64,000 nucleotides of DNA, from assembly GCA_947632335.1 (NCBI GenBank), contig CANROX010000006.1, positions 1 through 64,000 of the forward strand, written 5' to 3'. The notes below the pieces were generated by a model. It was not told where the DNA came from and did not search any database. It was given only the letters and a program-made list of their open reading frames with translations. The DNA is from an uncultured Clostridia bacterium. GTDB taxonomy: Bacteria > Bacillota > Clostridia > Oscillospirales > Acutalibacteraceae. Position numbers and translations under genes: made by a program. Shown one piece after another: positions 16,999 through 26,500 of the stretch; within the stretch, counting starts at the first letter, position 1; each line of letters starts with the position of its first letter.

Positions 16999-17481
16999 AT
17001 GAACAGCTTACTAAAATTATTATCAGAAAATTCAAGTTATACAACATCAGAGCTTGCTCTCATTCTTAACGAGCCGGAGGATTATATTAAAGCTCAAATT
17101 AGGGAATATGAGGACAAGGGTATTATTAGAGGCTACAAGGCCATTGTCAACTGGCAGGAACTTGACGAGGATATGGTTTCTGCAATTATTGAGGTTAAGG
17201 TTACACCTGAGCGTGAAACAGGATTTGACCGCATAGCAGAGGAAATCTCCAATTTTGATGAAGTTAAAACCGTAAACCTTATTGCAGGACAGTATGATTT
17301 ACTTCTTGTTGTAAGCGGCAAGACAATGAACGATGTTGCTTCATTCGTCAGCAAAAAACTTTCCCCAATAGATAATGTTCTGGATTGTCAGACTAACTTT
17401 ATCCTTAGAAACTATAAAGAGGGGGGAGTTAAAATGGTGGACTCCATTGAACAGAAAGATAAAAGGAGCTTTGTATTATAA
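16999..17481 (+). CDS. Lrp/AsnC-family transcriptional regulator
   Basis: The 160-residue protein has an N-terminal winged helix (about 1-50, TTSELALILNEPEDYIKAQI and YEDKGIIRGYKAIV) and a C-terminal RAM/ligand domain (about 65-145, AIIEVKVTPERETGFDRIA and NLIAGQYDLLLVV). Such regulators sense amino acids. Its stop overlaps the start of an aminotransferase gene by one base, so it probably regulates, or at least is coupled to, that gene. Confidence 0.9.
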   Translation: MNSLLKLLSENSSYTTSELALILNEPEDYIKAQIREYEDKGIIRGYKAIVNWQELDEDMVSAIIEVKVTPERETGFDRIAEEISNFDEVKTVNLIAGQYDLLLVVSGKTMNDVASFVSKKLSPIDNVLDCQTNFILRNYKEGGVKMVDSIEQKDKRSFVL

Positions 17482-18659
17482 TGGATTATCAGAATGTGCT
17501 TAATGAAAGTATAATTTCAGTAAAGCCCTCCGGTATCAGAAAGTTCTTTGATATTGCTGCAGAAATGGACAATGTTATCTCTCTTTCAGTAGGCGAACCG
17601 GACTTTAAAACCCCTTGGCATGTTCGCCAAGAGGGTATTAATTCCCTTAGAATGGGTAAAACATGGTACACTCCCAATAAAGGTCTTACTGTTCTTAGAG
17701 AAGAAATTACAAAATACTATGACCGCAGATTTCATTTAAAATATGATTCCAAATCCCAGGTCCTTGTTACAGTAGGGGGCAGTGAGGCCATTGATTTGGC
17801 TATAAGATGTCTTGCAGGTGTTGGGGACGAAGTTATTATTCCTCAGCCCTCATTTGTCTGCTACGAACCACTGACACAAATGGCAGGGGCTACACCTGTT
17901 CTTATGAGTACAAAGGTAGAAAATGAATTTAGAATTGTACCGGAAGATTTGGAAAAATGTATTACAGATAAAACCAAGGTACTTATTCTTCCGTATCCAA
18001 ATAACCCTACAGGGGCCATTATGGAAAGGGAAGACTTAGAGAAGATAGCGGAAATAATCAAAAAGCACAACATTATTGTAATTTCCGATGAAATTTACGC
18101 CGAACTTACATATACAGATAATAAACATATATCTATTGCATCAATAGACGGTATGTACGAAAGGACAGTAGTTATCAACGGTTTCAGTAAGTGCTACGCT
18201 ATGACAGGCTGGCGGCTCGGATATGCCCTGGGACCGGAAGAAATTATTTCACAGATGACAAAACTCCATCAGTTTTGTATTATGAGCGCTCCCACAACTG
18301 CACAGTATGCTGCAATAGAGGCTCTTAAAAATGGCGATGAAGATATTGAAGATATGAAAAATGAATACGAAATGCGTAAACATTTTATAGTGGGCTCATT
18401 TGAAAAATTGGGACTTAAATGTTTTGTTCCTAAGGGAGCATTTTACTGTTTCCCATGTATTAAGACTACCGGTCTCTCTTCAGAAGAATTTTGCACAAGA
18501 CTTATTAAAGAAAAACATGTGGCTGTTGTTCCCGGTAATGCCTTTGGTCAGAGCGGTGAGGGATTTATCAGAGTGTCCTACTGTAATTCTCTTGCAAATA
18601 TTTCCGAGGCAATTAAACGCATTGAACAGTTTCTAACGGAGATAAAAAATGGAAATTAA
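17481..18659 (+). CDS. Class I/II PLP-dependent aminotransferase
   Basis: A 392-residue fold-type I aminotransferase of the aspartate/PatA group: the N-terminal VGEPDFKTP, the cofactor region GGSEAID (about 94-100), YPNNPTGA (about 172-179), ISDEIYAEL with the PLP-contacting Asp, the lysine in NGFSKCYAMTGWRLGY (about 236), and the substrate-binding Arg in GFIRVSYC. Substrate not provable. The pairing of an Lrp-type regulator with this enzyme recurs in Clostridia. It overlaps ispE by 11 bp. Confidence 0.9.
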   Translation: MDYQNVLNESIISVKPSGIRKFFDIAAEMDNVISLSVGEPDFKTPWHVRQEGINSLRMGKTWYTPNKGLTVLREEITKYYDRRFHLKYDSKSQVLVTVGGSEAIDLAIRCLAGVGDEVIIPQPSFVCYEPLTQMAGATPVLMSTKVENEFRIVPEDLEKCITDKTKVLILPYPNNPTGAIMEREDLEKIAEIIKKHNIIVISDEIYAELTYTDNKHISIASIDGMYERTVVINGFSKCYAMTGWRLGYALGPEEIISQMTKLHQFCIMSAPTTAQYAAIEALKNGDEDIEDMKNEYEMRKHFIVGSFEKLGLKCFVPKGAFYCFPCIKTTGLSSEEFCTRLIKEKHVAVVPGNAFGQSGEGFIRVSYCNSLANISEAIKRIEQFLTEIKNGN

Positions 18660-19518
18660 GGTTAATGCACCTGCAAAGGTCAATCTTGCACTTGATGTAC
18701 TGGGAAAAAGACCTGACGGTTATCACAATGTGAGCCTGGTTTTACAGGCAATATCCCTTAGCGACACCATAACTTTGACTTCAAACAACAGCGGTATTAT
18801 TACGGTAACCTGTGACAATCCCCATATACCTTGTGATAAAACCAATATTGTATATAAGTCGGCAGAAAGATTTTTTAAGTTTACGGGAATTACCTGCCAG
18901 GGCGTAAATATTGATATTAAAAAGGTTATCCCCTCAAAGGCTGGACTTGGCGGTGGAAGCTCCGACGGCGCTGCTGTGGTAATGGGTCTTAATGTAATGT
19001 ATAATACCTGCCTTAGGGATAAGGAAATGGAGAAAATCTGTTCCTATGTAGGCGCAGATGTGCCCTTCTTCATTAACGGCGGTACCCAGCTTGCAACAGG
19101 CATTGGTACAGATATGGAAATGCTACACAGTATGGGTGACTGTTTTATGGTAGTTTGCAAACCTGATGTTAATGTATCAACAAAGGAAGCATATGATGCC
19201 ATTGATAACGGTTCAAAAAAGCAGTTTAAATATTCCGACGAAGTAGTAAAAGGTTTATTTATGCGCAGTCTTAACTCTGTTGTCACCTCAATGTATAATG
19301 ATTTTGATGTTTTCCTCAATATAAAAGAAGTCAACGAAATAAAAAAGCTGATGTATGACAATAAGGCAAAGGGAGCCTGTATGAGTGGTTCAGGTTCCGC
19401 TGTCTTTGGAGTATTTACTAAGGAGAGGTATGCAGAAAAGTGTGCAGAAATACTAAGAAATCAGTATGAACAGACCTTTGTCTGCAAACCAATAAAAATA
19501 GGCTGCTCCGTAATTTAA
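18649..19518 (+). CDS. ispE: 4-diphosphocytidyl-2-C-methyl-D-erythritol kinase
   Basis: IspE phosphorylates CDP-methylerythritol in the MEP route to isoprenoids. The 289-residue GHMP kinase shows APAKVNLALDVLGKRPDGYH at the start with the catalytic Lys, the ATP loop PSKAGLGGGSSDGAA (about 92-106), and the C-terminal ACMSGSGSAVFGVF. It is coupled to the aminotransferase gene by overlap and followed by the hairpin ahead of spoIIR. Confidence 0.96.
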   Translation: MEIKVNAPAKVNLALDVLGKRPDGYHNVSLVLQAISLSDTITLTSNNSGIITVTCDNPHIPCDKTNIVYKSAERFFKFTGITCQGVNIDIKKVIPSKAGLGGGSSDGAAVVMGLNVMYNTCLRDKEMEKICSYVGADVPFFINGGTQLATGIGTDMEMLHSMGDCFMVVCKPDVNVSTKEAYDAIDNGSKKQFKYSDEVVKGLFMRSLNSVVTSMYNDFDVFLNIKEVNEIKKLMYDNKAKGACMSGSGSAVFGVFTKERYAEKCAEILRNQYEQTFVCKPIKIGCSVI

Positions 19519-19520
19519 TT

Positions 19521-19549
19521 GAATAGATAATTAAAAACCTGTCCATATT
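19521..19549 (+). promoter_or_regulatory. SigF-like promoter candidate for spoIIR
   Basis: GAATA (19521-19525), exactly 15 bp, GTCCATATT (19541-19549). Compared with the SigF consensus (roughly GYWTA-N15-GGNNANWNT) there is one mismatch in each box. spoIIR is a SigF gene in Bacillus. The expected start of transcription, about 19555, falls in the loop of the hairpin that follows. Confidence 0.45.
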
Positions 19550-19570
19550 CTTTGTGAAGGGCAGGTTTTT
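19533..19570 (+). terminator. Terminator hairpin between ispE and spoIIR that contains the spoIIR ribosome-binding site
   Basis: AAAAACCTGTCC (19533-19544) pairs with GGGCAGGTTTTT (19559-19570) over 12 bp with one G-U, 14-nt loop, ending in five T. The 3' arm also carries the likely spoIIR Shine-Dalgarno (GGGCAGG), so read-through RNA from ispE would be both terminated and masked. Confidence 0.75.
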
Positions 19571-19574
19571 GTTT

Positions 19575-20168
19575 ATGAAAATACTTTTTAAATCACTTTC
19601 AGTAGGACTTATTTTAACAATATTTTTTTCGATGATTCCCTTTACAGCCCAGTGCAGTCAACTTTCAAATAAACTGTTCAGACTGCATATTCTTGCAAAT
19701 TCCGATGAAGAGGCTGACCAGGAACTGAAATTAAAGGTTAGGGATAAGATTTTACAGTATACGGAGCACCTATATAATCAATGTAAAACCAAGGAAGAAA
19801 CAATATCTGTTACAGCGGATAATATTGATAATATAATCAATGTTGCCCAGCAAGAGGTGTATAACAGAGGTTATGATTATAGGGTAAGCGGTAAAATTAC
19901 AAAAATGTATTTTGACACAAGGACATACAGTAGGTTTACAATTCCCTCGGGACAGTATGACGCACTTAGAATAATAATAGGAGAGGGAAAAGGTCACAAC
20001 TGGTGGTGCGTAATGTACCCCTCTTTCTGTATGGGAGAAAGCAGTGACTTAAAAAAATCTTCCCTCTCTGACGGTGATAAAAAACTAATTTCTGAAAATC
20101 AGGGAAAAGAATATGAAATAAAATTTCAGATAGTTGAATGGTTTGAAAAATTAGTAGAAATATTTTAA
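19575..20168 (+). CDS. spoIIR: Stage II sporulation protein R
   Basis: SpoIIR is secreted from the forespore and triggers SpoIIGA to activate SigE in the mother cell. The 197-residue product has a signal peptide (about 1-26), then the family start LFRLHILANSDEEADQELKL and the core SRFTIPSGQYDALRI followed by GEGKGHNWWCVMYPSFC. The ATG at 19575 is chosen because the upstream GTG (19554) lies in the hairpin loop. It separates ispE from addB, as a gene switched on only in sporulation. Confidence 0.93.
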   Translation: MKILFKSLSVGLILTIFFSMIPFTAQCSQLSNKLFRLHILANSDEEADQELKLKVRDKILQYTEHLYNQCKTKEETISVTADNIDNIINVAQQEVYNRGYDYRVSGKITKMYFDTRTYSRFTIPSGQYDALRIIIGEGKGHNWWCVMYPSFCMGESSDLKKSSLSDGDKKLISENQGKEYEIKFQIVEWFEKLVEIF

Positions 20169-20188
20169 AAAAATTTTTCTAAAAATCC

Positions 20189-20217
20189 CATATATGGTAC
20201 ACCATATATGCTATAAT
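20189..20217 (+). promoter_or_regulatory. addAB promoter with an overlapping inverted repeat
   Basis: A perfect inverted repeat CATATATGG-TACA-CCATATATG (20189-20210) ends one base before a TATAAT (20212-20217). There is no clear -35 because the repeat occupies that place. It looks like an operator, but it is not the clostridial LexA site (GAAC-type), so the regulator is unknown. Confidence 0.55.
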
Positions 20218-20234
20218 AATATCGGGTGATAGAT

Positions 20235-23200
20235 ATGCTAAATTTCATTAAAGGCGACAGCGGTACAGGAAAAAGTACCTATATCGTGAATTTGCTTGCT
20301 GAAAAGGTTAAAGCAGGGGAAGAAAACATTTTGCTTATAGTACCTGACCAAAGCTCCTTTGAAACAGAAAAAACATTTCTGGAAGTTTTGGGGCCAATGG
20401 ATAGCCTTAAAGTAAAGGTACTTGGTTTTAACAGGCTTTGCGACCTTATTTTTTCAGTAAACGGCAGCAGCGGAAAAACTCCCATTGACGAGGGGGGAAA
20501 GGCTATTATTATGTCCCTGGCACTTGATGAGTGTAAAGACCGGCTTAATCTTTTCTCCCGTACGAAAAATAAAAGTGAACTAATATCACTAATGCTCCAG
20601 GCTGTCAGTGAATACAAGACCTGTAGTATTTCAAATGACGAAATCCTCAAAATCCTTGGCTTAATTGAGGACGAAACATTATCAATGAAACTGAAAGAAA
20701 CTTCCCTGATTAGAGAAACCTTTGACGCACTTTTGGGAGAAACTTATATTGATTCCGACGACTATATTACCCAAGGTTATAATTCTTTAATGGAAAATAA
20801 TATATTTAAGAATTATATAATTGCAGTAGACTCCTTTAGGGGATTTACAAATGTAGAGCTTAAATTTTTGGAAAAGCTAATTGCAGAGTCAAAGGATTTT
20901 TACATATCATTAACTAATGACAATACCAACAACAGAGAACTTTTTTTTACAACGGAAAGAACAATGGGTCAGCTGACGGATATTGCAAAAAAAAATAATG
21001 TTCCTATTGCAAAGGATATTATACTATCAGAGCCGTATAGGTTTGAAAATCCCGACCTTATTTCTATCCTTAGGAATGTATACAGGATTAATAAAGAGCA
21101 GTACAACCATATTCCCAAGGATATTACAGTCTATGAGTCAGATAACAAATACACAGAATGTGATTTTGTTGCCAGAACAATAAAAAAACTTATTATAGAG
21201 GAGAATTATGCCTTTGACGATATAGCAGTAGTTTTTCGTGAGAATAACAGCTATGACGGAATTATAGACACTGTTTTTGACAAGTATGAAATCCCATACT
21301 TTATGGACAAGAACCAGGATATTTTTACAAAACCACTTATTAAGCTGATTTCTTCAATATTTGAAGCTGTCAATTCTTCATATGCAAGGGAAAATGTAAT
21401 TAATATTCTAAAGTCAGGTTTAATGCCATTTTCTCCGCAGGATATTTCAACTTTTGAAAATTATGTTTTTACCTGGGATATAAAGGGAAGTAAATTTTTA
21501 AATGACTTTACGGAAAATCCAAGGGGTTTTGTTAAAGAATTTACTGAGAATGATACCAATATACTTGACAGGGTAAATAGTTTAAGAAAAACTTTGATTA
21601 TTCCCCTTGTCAAGTTTAGAAATGACAGTAAGGACAAGTCGGCACGGGAGATTACAAAAAATCTTTACAGTTTACTCTTAAACTATAAAATCCCCGAAAA
21701 TATAATTATGCTTTGTCAGGAATTAGAGGATAGGGGCGAATATGACTTATCCGAAGAACAGAAAAGATTGTGGGATATTCTTATGTCCGTACTGGACAAA
21801 ATGATAGATTTGCTTACAGACAGAAAGATGACAGTAAAGGAGTACGGTCAGTTAATAGGGCTCCAGTTTAGTAACAGCGATATGGGTTTTATTCCCAAGG
21901 CTTTGGACCAGGTAATTATTTCGGGAATAGAAAGGGTGAGGCTCACCGGGAAAAAGGCCCTGTTTGTGTTGGGATGTAATGAGGGTGTATTCCCTAAAAT
22001 CCCCAAGACCGCAGGTGTGTTTACAGACAGCGAAAGGAAAATTCTCCTCCAAAAGGGTATGAATGTAAACGACTCACAAGAGGAGCTTAACTTTAAGGAA
22101 ATGTACCTTGCCTATTACGCATTAACTATAGCGTCTCAAAAACTGTTTGTTTCCTGCAATTTAGGCAGTTTAACGGGAGAAGTAAATACAAAATCCTCTA
22201 TTATAACAGAACTTACAGATATTTTTCCAAATATCAAAATTACAGGGGATATTAATATTTCTACAGAAGATAAGCTGTGGAGTGAAAAATCTGCCTTTCA
22301 GTTTATGGCAGAAAATATCCGTACAGACAGTATAACCGAGGAAACACTCATTAAATATTTTTCCAATAAGGAAAAATATAAGGGTAAAACAAATTCCATA
22401 AAGGAATTGGTAAAGGAAAATCCCTTTGAAATTAAAAATCCGGAAAATGCGGAAAAGCTTTTCGGCAGGGATATAAATTTATCCGCTTCACAGGTCAATG
22501 TATATCATTACTGCAAATTCAAATATTTCTGCCAATACGGGATAAATGCCAAGGAAAGACGCCCTGCGGAAATGGATAGTATGCAGTATGGTACACTTAC
22601 CCACTATCTGCTTGAACGGTTTTTAAAGGAACATAAAAAGGAGGAATACTCCAAATTTTCAAAAGCTCAGATAGAGGATATAGTATCCGTCTATATTGAC
22701 GACTATGCAAATGAGGAAATAGGCGGAATAGAAAATATGTCTCCGCGGTTTAAATATCTGTTTTACAGAATGAAAGAAAACGCAATAAAACTGATTTTTC
22801 ATATAATAGAAGAGCTTTCTCAAAGTCAGTTTGAACCTGCGGATTTCGAACTTAAAATTGGCGGGGAAAAAATTTCAAAATATACAATCAACCTTGATGA
22901 CGGCAGTAAAATCGCAATTACAGGATATATTGACCGAGTGGATATAATGAAAAATTCAACAGGTACTTATGTGCGAATTGTTGACTATAAGACCGGTGCA
23001 AAGCAGTTTGCCCTTAGCGATATTCTATATGGACTGAATCTGCAAATGTTAATATATCTTTCAGCAATCAATACAAATGGCAAATCCTATTACGGAGATG
23101 ATTTAGTTCCCTGTGGCGTGCTATACCAGCCTGCGTCAGCCTCCTATGTATCCTCCGACGCGGAAAGTACCTCAACACAAATAAAGAAAGCTCTTGACAA

Positions 23201-23570
23201 AAATCTTAAAATGAATGGACTTGTCCTTAATAATCAAAGTGTTCTTGAGGGTATGGAAAAGAATTTAGGTGGGATATACATTCCGGTTAAATCTAAGAAA
23301 GACGGTTCAATTTCAGACTCTGCGAGCCTGATTAACCTTGCAGAGCTTGGAAAGATTTTTAAAAAAATTGACAACCTCCTTATTGAAATGGCGGAAACTC
23401 TGCATAAGGGAAAAATCGAGTACAACCCAATTCAAGGTGAATACAAGGGTTGTGAATACTGTCCTTATATTTCTGTATGCGGATATGAGGAGGGAAAAAA
23501 TTGCCGTGAGGTTATTAAGTTAGATAAAAAAGAGGTAATGGAATTGCTGGAACGAGAGGAGGAGCAATAA
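20235..23570 (+). CDS. addB: AddAB helicase-nuclease, AddB subunit
   Basis: AddB pairs with AddA to resect double-strand breaks and load RecA up to a Chi site. The 1111-residue product starts with the Walker A GDSGTGKST (residues 7-15), continues with a degenerate UvrD-like region, and ends with a PD-(D/E)XK nuclease (GYIDRVD, RIVDYKTGAK, about 900-925) framed by the four iron-sulfur cysteines (YHYCKFKYFC is upstream; GCEYCPYISVC is near the C-terminus). The ATG at 20235 follows GGGTGAT. Its stop overlaps the addA start by one base. Confidence 0.95.
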   Translation: MLNFIKGDSGTGKSTYIVNLLAEKVKAGEENILLIVPDQSSFETEKTFLEVLGPMDSLKVKVLGFNRLCDLIFSVNGSSGKTPIDEGGKAIIMSLALDECKDRLNLFSRTKNKSELISLMLQAVSEYKTCSISNDEILKILGLIEDETLSMKLKETSLIRETFDALLGETYIDSDDYITQGYNSLMENNIFKNYIIAVDSFRGFTNVELKFLEKLIAESKDFYISLTNDNTNNRELFFTTERTMGQLTDIAKKNNVPIAKDIILSEPYRFENPDLISILRNVYRINKEQYNHIPKDITVYESDNKYTECDFVARTIKKLIIEENYAFDDIAVVFRENNSYDGIIDTVFDKYEIPYFMDKNQDIFTKPLIKLISSIFEAVNSSYARENVINILKSGLMPFSPQDISTFENYVFTWDIKGSKFLNDFTENPRGFVKEFTENDTNILDRVNSLRKTLIIPLVKFRNDSKDKSAREITKNLYSLLLNYKIPENIIMLCQELEDRGEYDLSEEQKRLWDILMSVLDKMIDLLTDRKMTVKEYGQLIGLQFSNSDMGFIPKALDQVIISGIERVRLTGKKALFVLGCNEGVFPKIPKTAGVFTDSERKILLQKGMNVNDSQEELNFKEMYLAYYALTIASQKLFVSCNLGSLTGEVNTKSSIITELTDIFPNIKITGDINISTEDKLWSEKSAFQFMAENIRTDSITEETLIKYFSNKEKYKGKTNSIKELVKENPFEIKNPENAEKLFGRDINLSASQVNVYHYCKFKYFCQYGINAKERRPAEMDSMQYGTLTHYLLERFLKEHKKEEYSKFSKAQIEDIVSVYIDDYANEEIGGIENMSPRFKYLFYRMKENAIKLIFHIIEELSQSQFEPADFELKIGGEKISKYTINLDDGSKIAITGYIDRVDIMKNSTGTYVRIVDYKTGAKQFALSDILYGLNLQMLIYLSAINTNGKSYYGDDLVPCGVLYQPASASYVSSDAESTSTQIKKALDKNLKMNGLVLNNQSVLEGMEKNLGGIYIPVKSKKDGSISDSASLINLAELGKIFKKIDNLLIEMAETLHKGKIEYNPIQGEYKGCEYCPYISVCGYEEGKNCREVIKLDKKEVMELLEREEEQ

Positions 23571-26500
23571 TGCAGGACTGGACCGATAATCAGCGTAATG
23601 CTATAAATTCAACAGGTGGCAGCGTTCTTGTTTCTGCCTCTGCCGGCAGCGGTAAAACAGCAGTGCTTGTTGAAAGGGTAATAAACCGTATTACAAATGA
23701 GGAAAACCCAACCTCTGCCGACAGAATGTTAATTGTTACATACACCAAACTGGCGGCGGCAGAAATGAAAGACCGTGTAAATAAACGGCTTTATGAACTT
23801 ATTAAGGCGGATCCGTATAACTCACACCTAAGAAAACAACAGATAAAATTACAGAATGCTCATATTTCCACAATTCATTCCTTCTGCAGTGACCTTGTAA
23901 AGGAATATTTCTACCTGTTAGATGTCAGCAGGGATTTCCGTATAGCAGAGAATGGGGAATTGGATATTCTGAAAAATCAGGCTGTAAATCAGGTTCTTGA
24001 CAGTGAGTATGAATGTGAAAATAATGATGTTTTTCTTACCTTAGTGGAAACCTTTTCAGGGAATAAAAATGACGCAAACATTGAAAAGGCAATTTTTAAG
24101 CTTTATGATTTTTTGCGTTCCCACCCATTTCCAAGGGAATGGCTTAAAGAAAAACTTGATTACTATAATTTTGAAGATAATTTATCAAATTCCGTTTGGA
24201 GTAAGGTTATATTTAATTATACAGTTAATGCGCTGGAGCAGTGTCTTCTCTTTTGCAATCTTAACAGGCAAATCCTTGAAAGTACAGAATTTTCCCTTAA
24301 TGAAAAGCTATCACCGGTTTTGAATTCGGATATTGCCCTTATAAGCAAAATTATGACAGAGGCAAAAGACAGAAACTGGGGTGAAGTATATAAATCTGTG
24401 CATAACTTTAAGGCGGTAAATCTTCCTCGTATGGGAGAATATAAGGACCACCCGGATAAGCTTGCATTTTCTGCAAATAGAGATAGCTTTAAGGAAATTA
24501 TAAAAAATCTTAAAAAAGTCTACATAAGTGATGAAAAAGACTCAATAGAGGATATAAAGGTTCTTCAGCCTGTAGTGAGTGAAATGTTCCGCCTGGTAAT
24601 AAAATTCAGCAACGCCCTTGATGAGCTAAAAAAACAAAGAAATGTGCTGGATTTCAGTGACCTTGAACATCTTACGCTTAAACTGCTGGTAAAGGGAAGA
24701 AAGAACGGAGAAATAGAGTTTACCGGTGAGGCAAAAAAAATATCCTCAAAGTTTGATGAAGTAATGGTTGACGAATATCAGGACGCCAATGAAGTACAGG
24801 ATATTATTTTTCAGGCACTTTCAGGTAATAACCAACATTTATTTGTGGTGGGAGATGTAAAGCAAAGTATATATTCTTTCAGACAGGCTATGCCCGGTAT
24901 CTTTATTAATAGGAAAGATAAATATCCTCTTTATGATTTAAGCCTAAATAATTACCCCTCAAGGATAATTCTTGAAAAGAATTTTCGCTCCCGAAAACAG
25001 ATTACCGATACGGTAAACTTTATGTTTAAAAGGCTTATGTCTAAGGAATGTGGGGATATAGACTATAACGAGGAGGAAACCCTCTATTGCGGTGCTGATT
25101 ACAAAGATACTGGTGACACCAAAATCTCAATGAGCTTTATTGATATGGATTTTCATTCAGATGAAGATGTGGTTCAGGTTGAGGCTGACTATATTGCAAA
25201 CGAAATACTTCGTATTATGGGTGAAAAAACCGTTGATGACAGGGGAAATATTCGTAAGCCTGCCTTTGGGGATTTTGCAATTATTATGCGAAATACAAAG
25301 GGCTATGCAAACGACTATACCAAAAGACTTTTACAGTGGGGTATCCCTGCTGTTTCAAATGTAAGCGATACTTTCCTTAACAACAGGGAAATTCGTGTAA
25401 TTCTCGATTTGTTAAGGGTTGTGGACAATCCACTTCAGGACATACCCTTACTTTCAGTGCTTATGGGTCCCTTATATGGCTTTACACCTGATGAAATGGC
25501 AGAAATACGGGGAGATGACAAGAAAAGAAATATATATCTTTCACTGCAATCCTTTGCGGAACAATCTCAAAAGGCAAAAAACTTTCTTTCAGATATGGAG
25601 AGATTTAGGACCTATTCCGTAACTATGCCTGTAAGCAGACTGATTAATAAGATTTATGAAGAAACCGCATACCCTGCCATACTAAGAGGTATGTATAAAA
25701 CAGTAGTACCTTACAACAACATTCTTCTGTTTAAAGATTATGCCTCCTCCTATGAAGAAAAGGGTGTAAAGGGATTATCCTCTTTTGTAAATTATATTGA
25801 CAGACTTATTAAACAGGAAAGCGACCTGCCTGCAAGCGTGGATAACAGCAGTTCCAATATTAACGCAGTAAGAGTACTAAGTATTCACGGAAGTAAGGGT
25901 TTGGAATTTCCATTTGTGTTCCTTGCAAATACAACAAGGAACTTTGTATCTGACACAAGGAGTAATGTACTCTTGCATAAGGATTTGGGATTTTCTCTCA
26001 AAAGGAGAGATAAAGAAATCTCTGCCATATATAATACTCTTCCAAGGTCGGCAACCACAATCGCTATGAAAGACAGTGAAAAGTCCGAAGAACTCCGTAT
26101 ACTTTATGTTGCCCTTACCAGGGCAAAAGAGGAGCTCCATATGGTATGCACAAAGGAAAAAATGCTTAATTATATTAATAAAATAGGAAAAAGGGTTGTT
26201 GATAATCAAATATTTTTGCCATATGCTGTTTCACAGTCCAATCGAATTTCTGACTGGCTTGTTATGTGCGCTGTTGCCCATAAAGACGGCGGAAAGCTTA
26301 GAATGAAAGCTATGCTGGATACCTATGAAGGTTTTGATTACAATGCACCCGACTGGGATATTAAATATGTAACAGATTTTCTTAATGAGAGCAAAGAAAA
26401 CGGTGAAGAGGATTTAGAGGAAAAAGACAGGCATAAGGACAGGGATATTCTTCCTACGGACGGTTATATTAATAAAATAATTGCCGAAAGAATAAACTTT

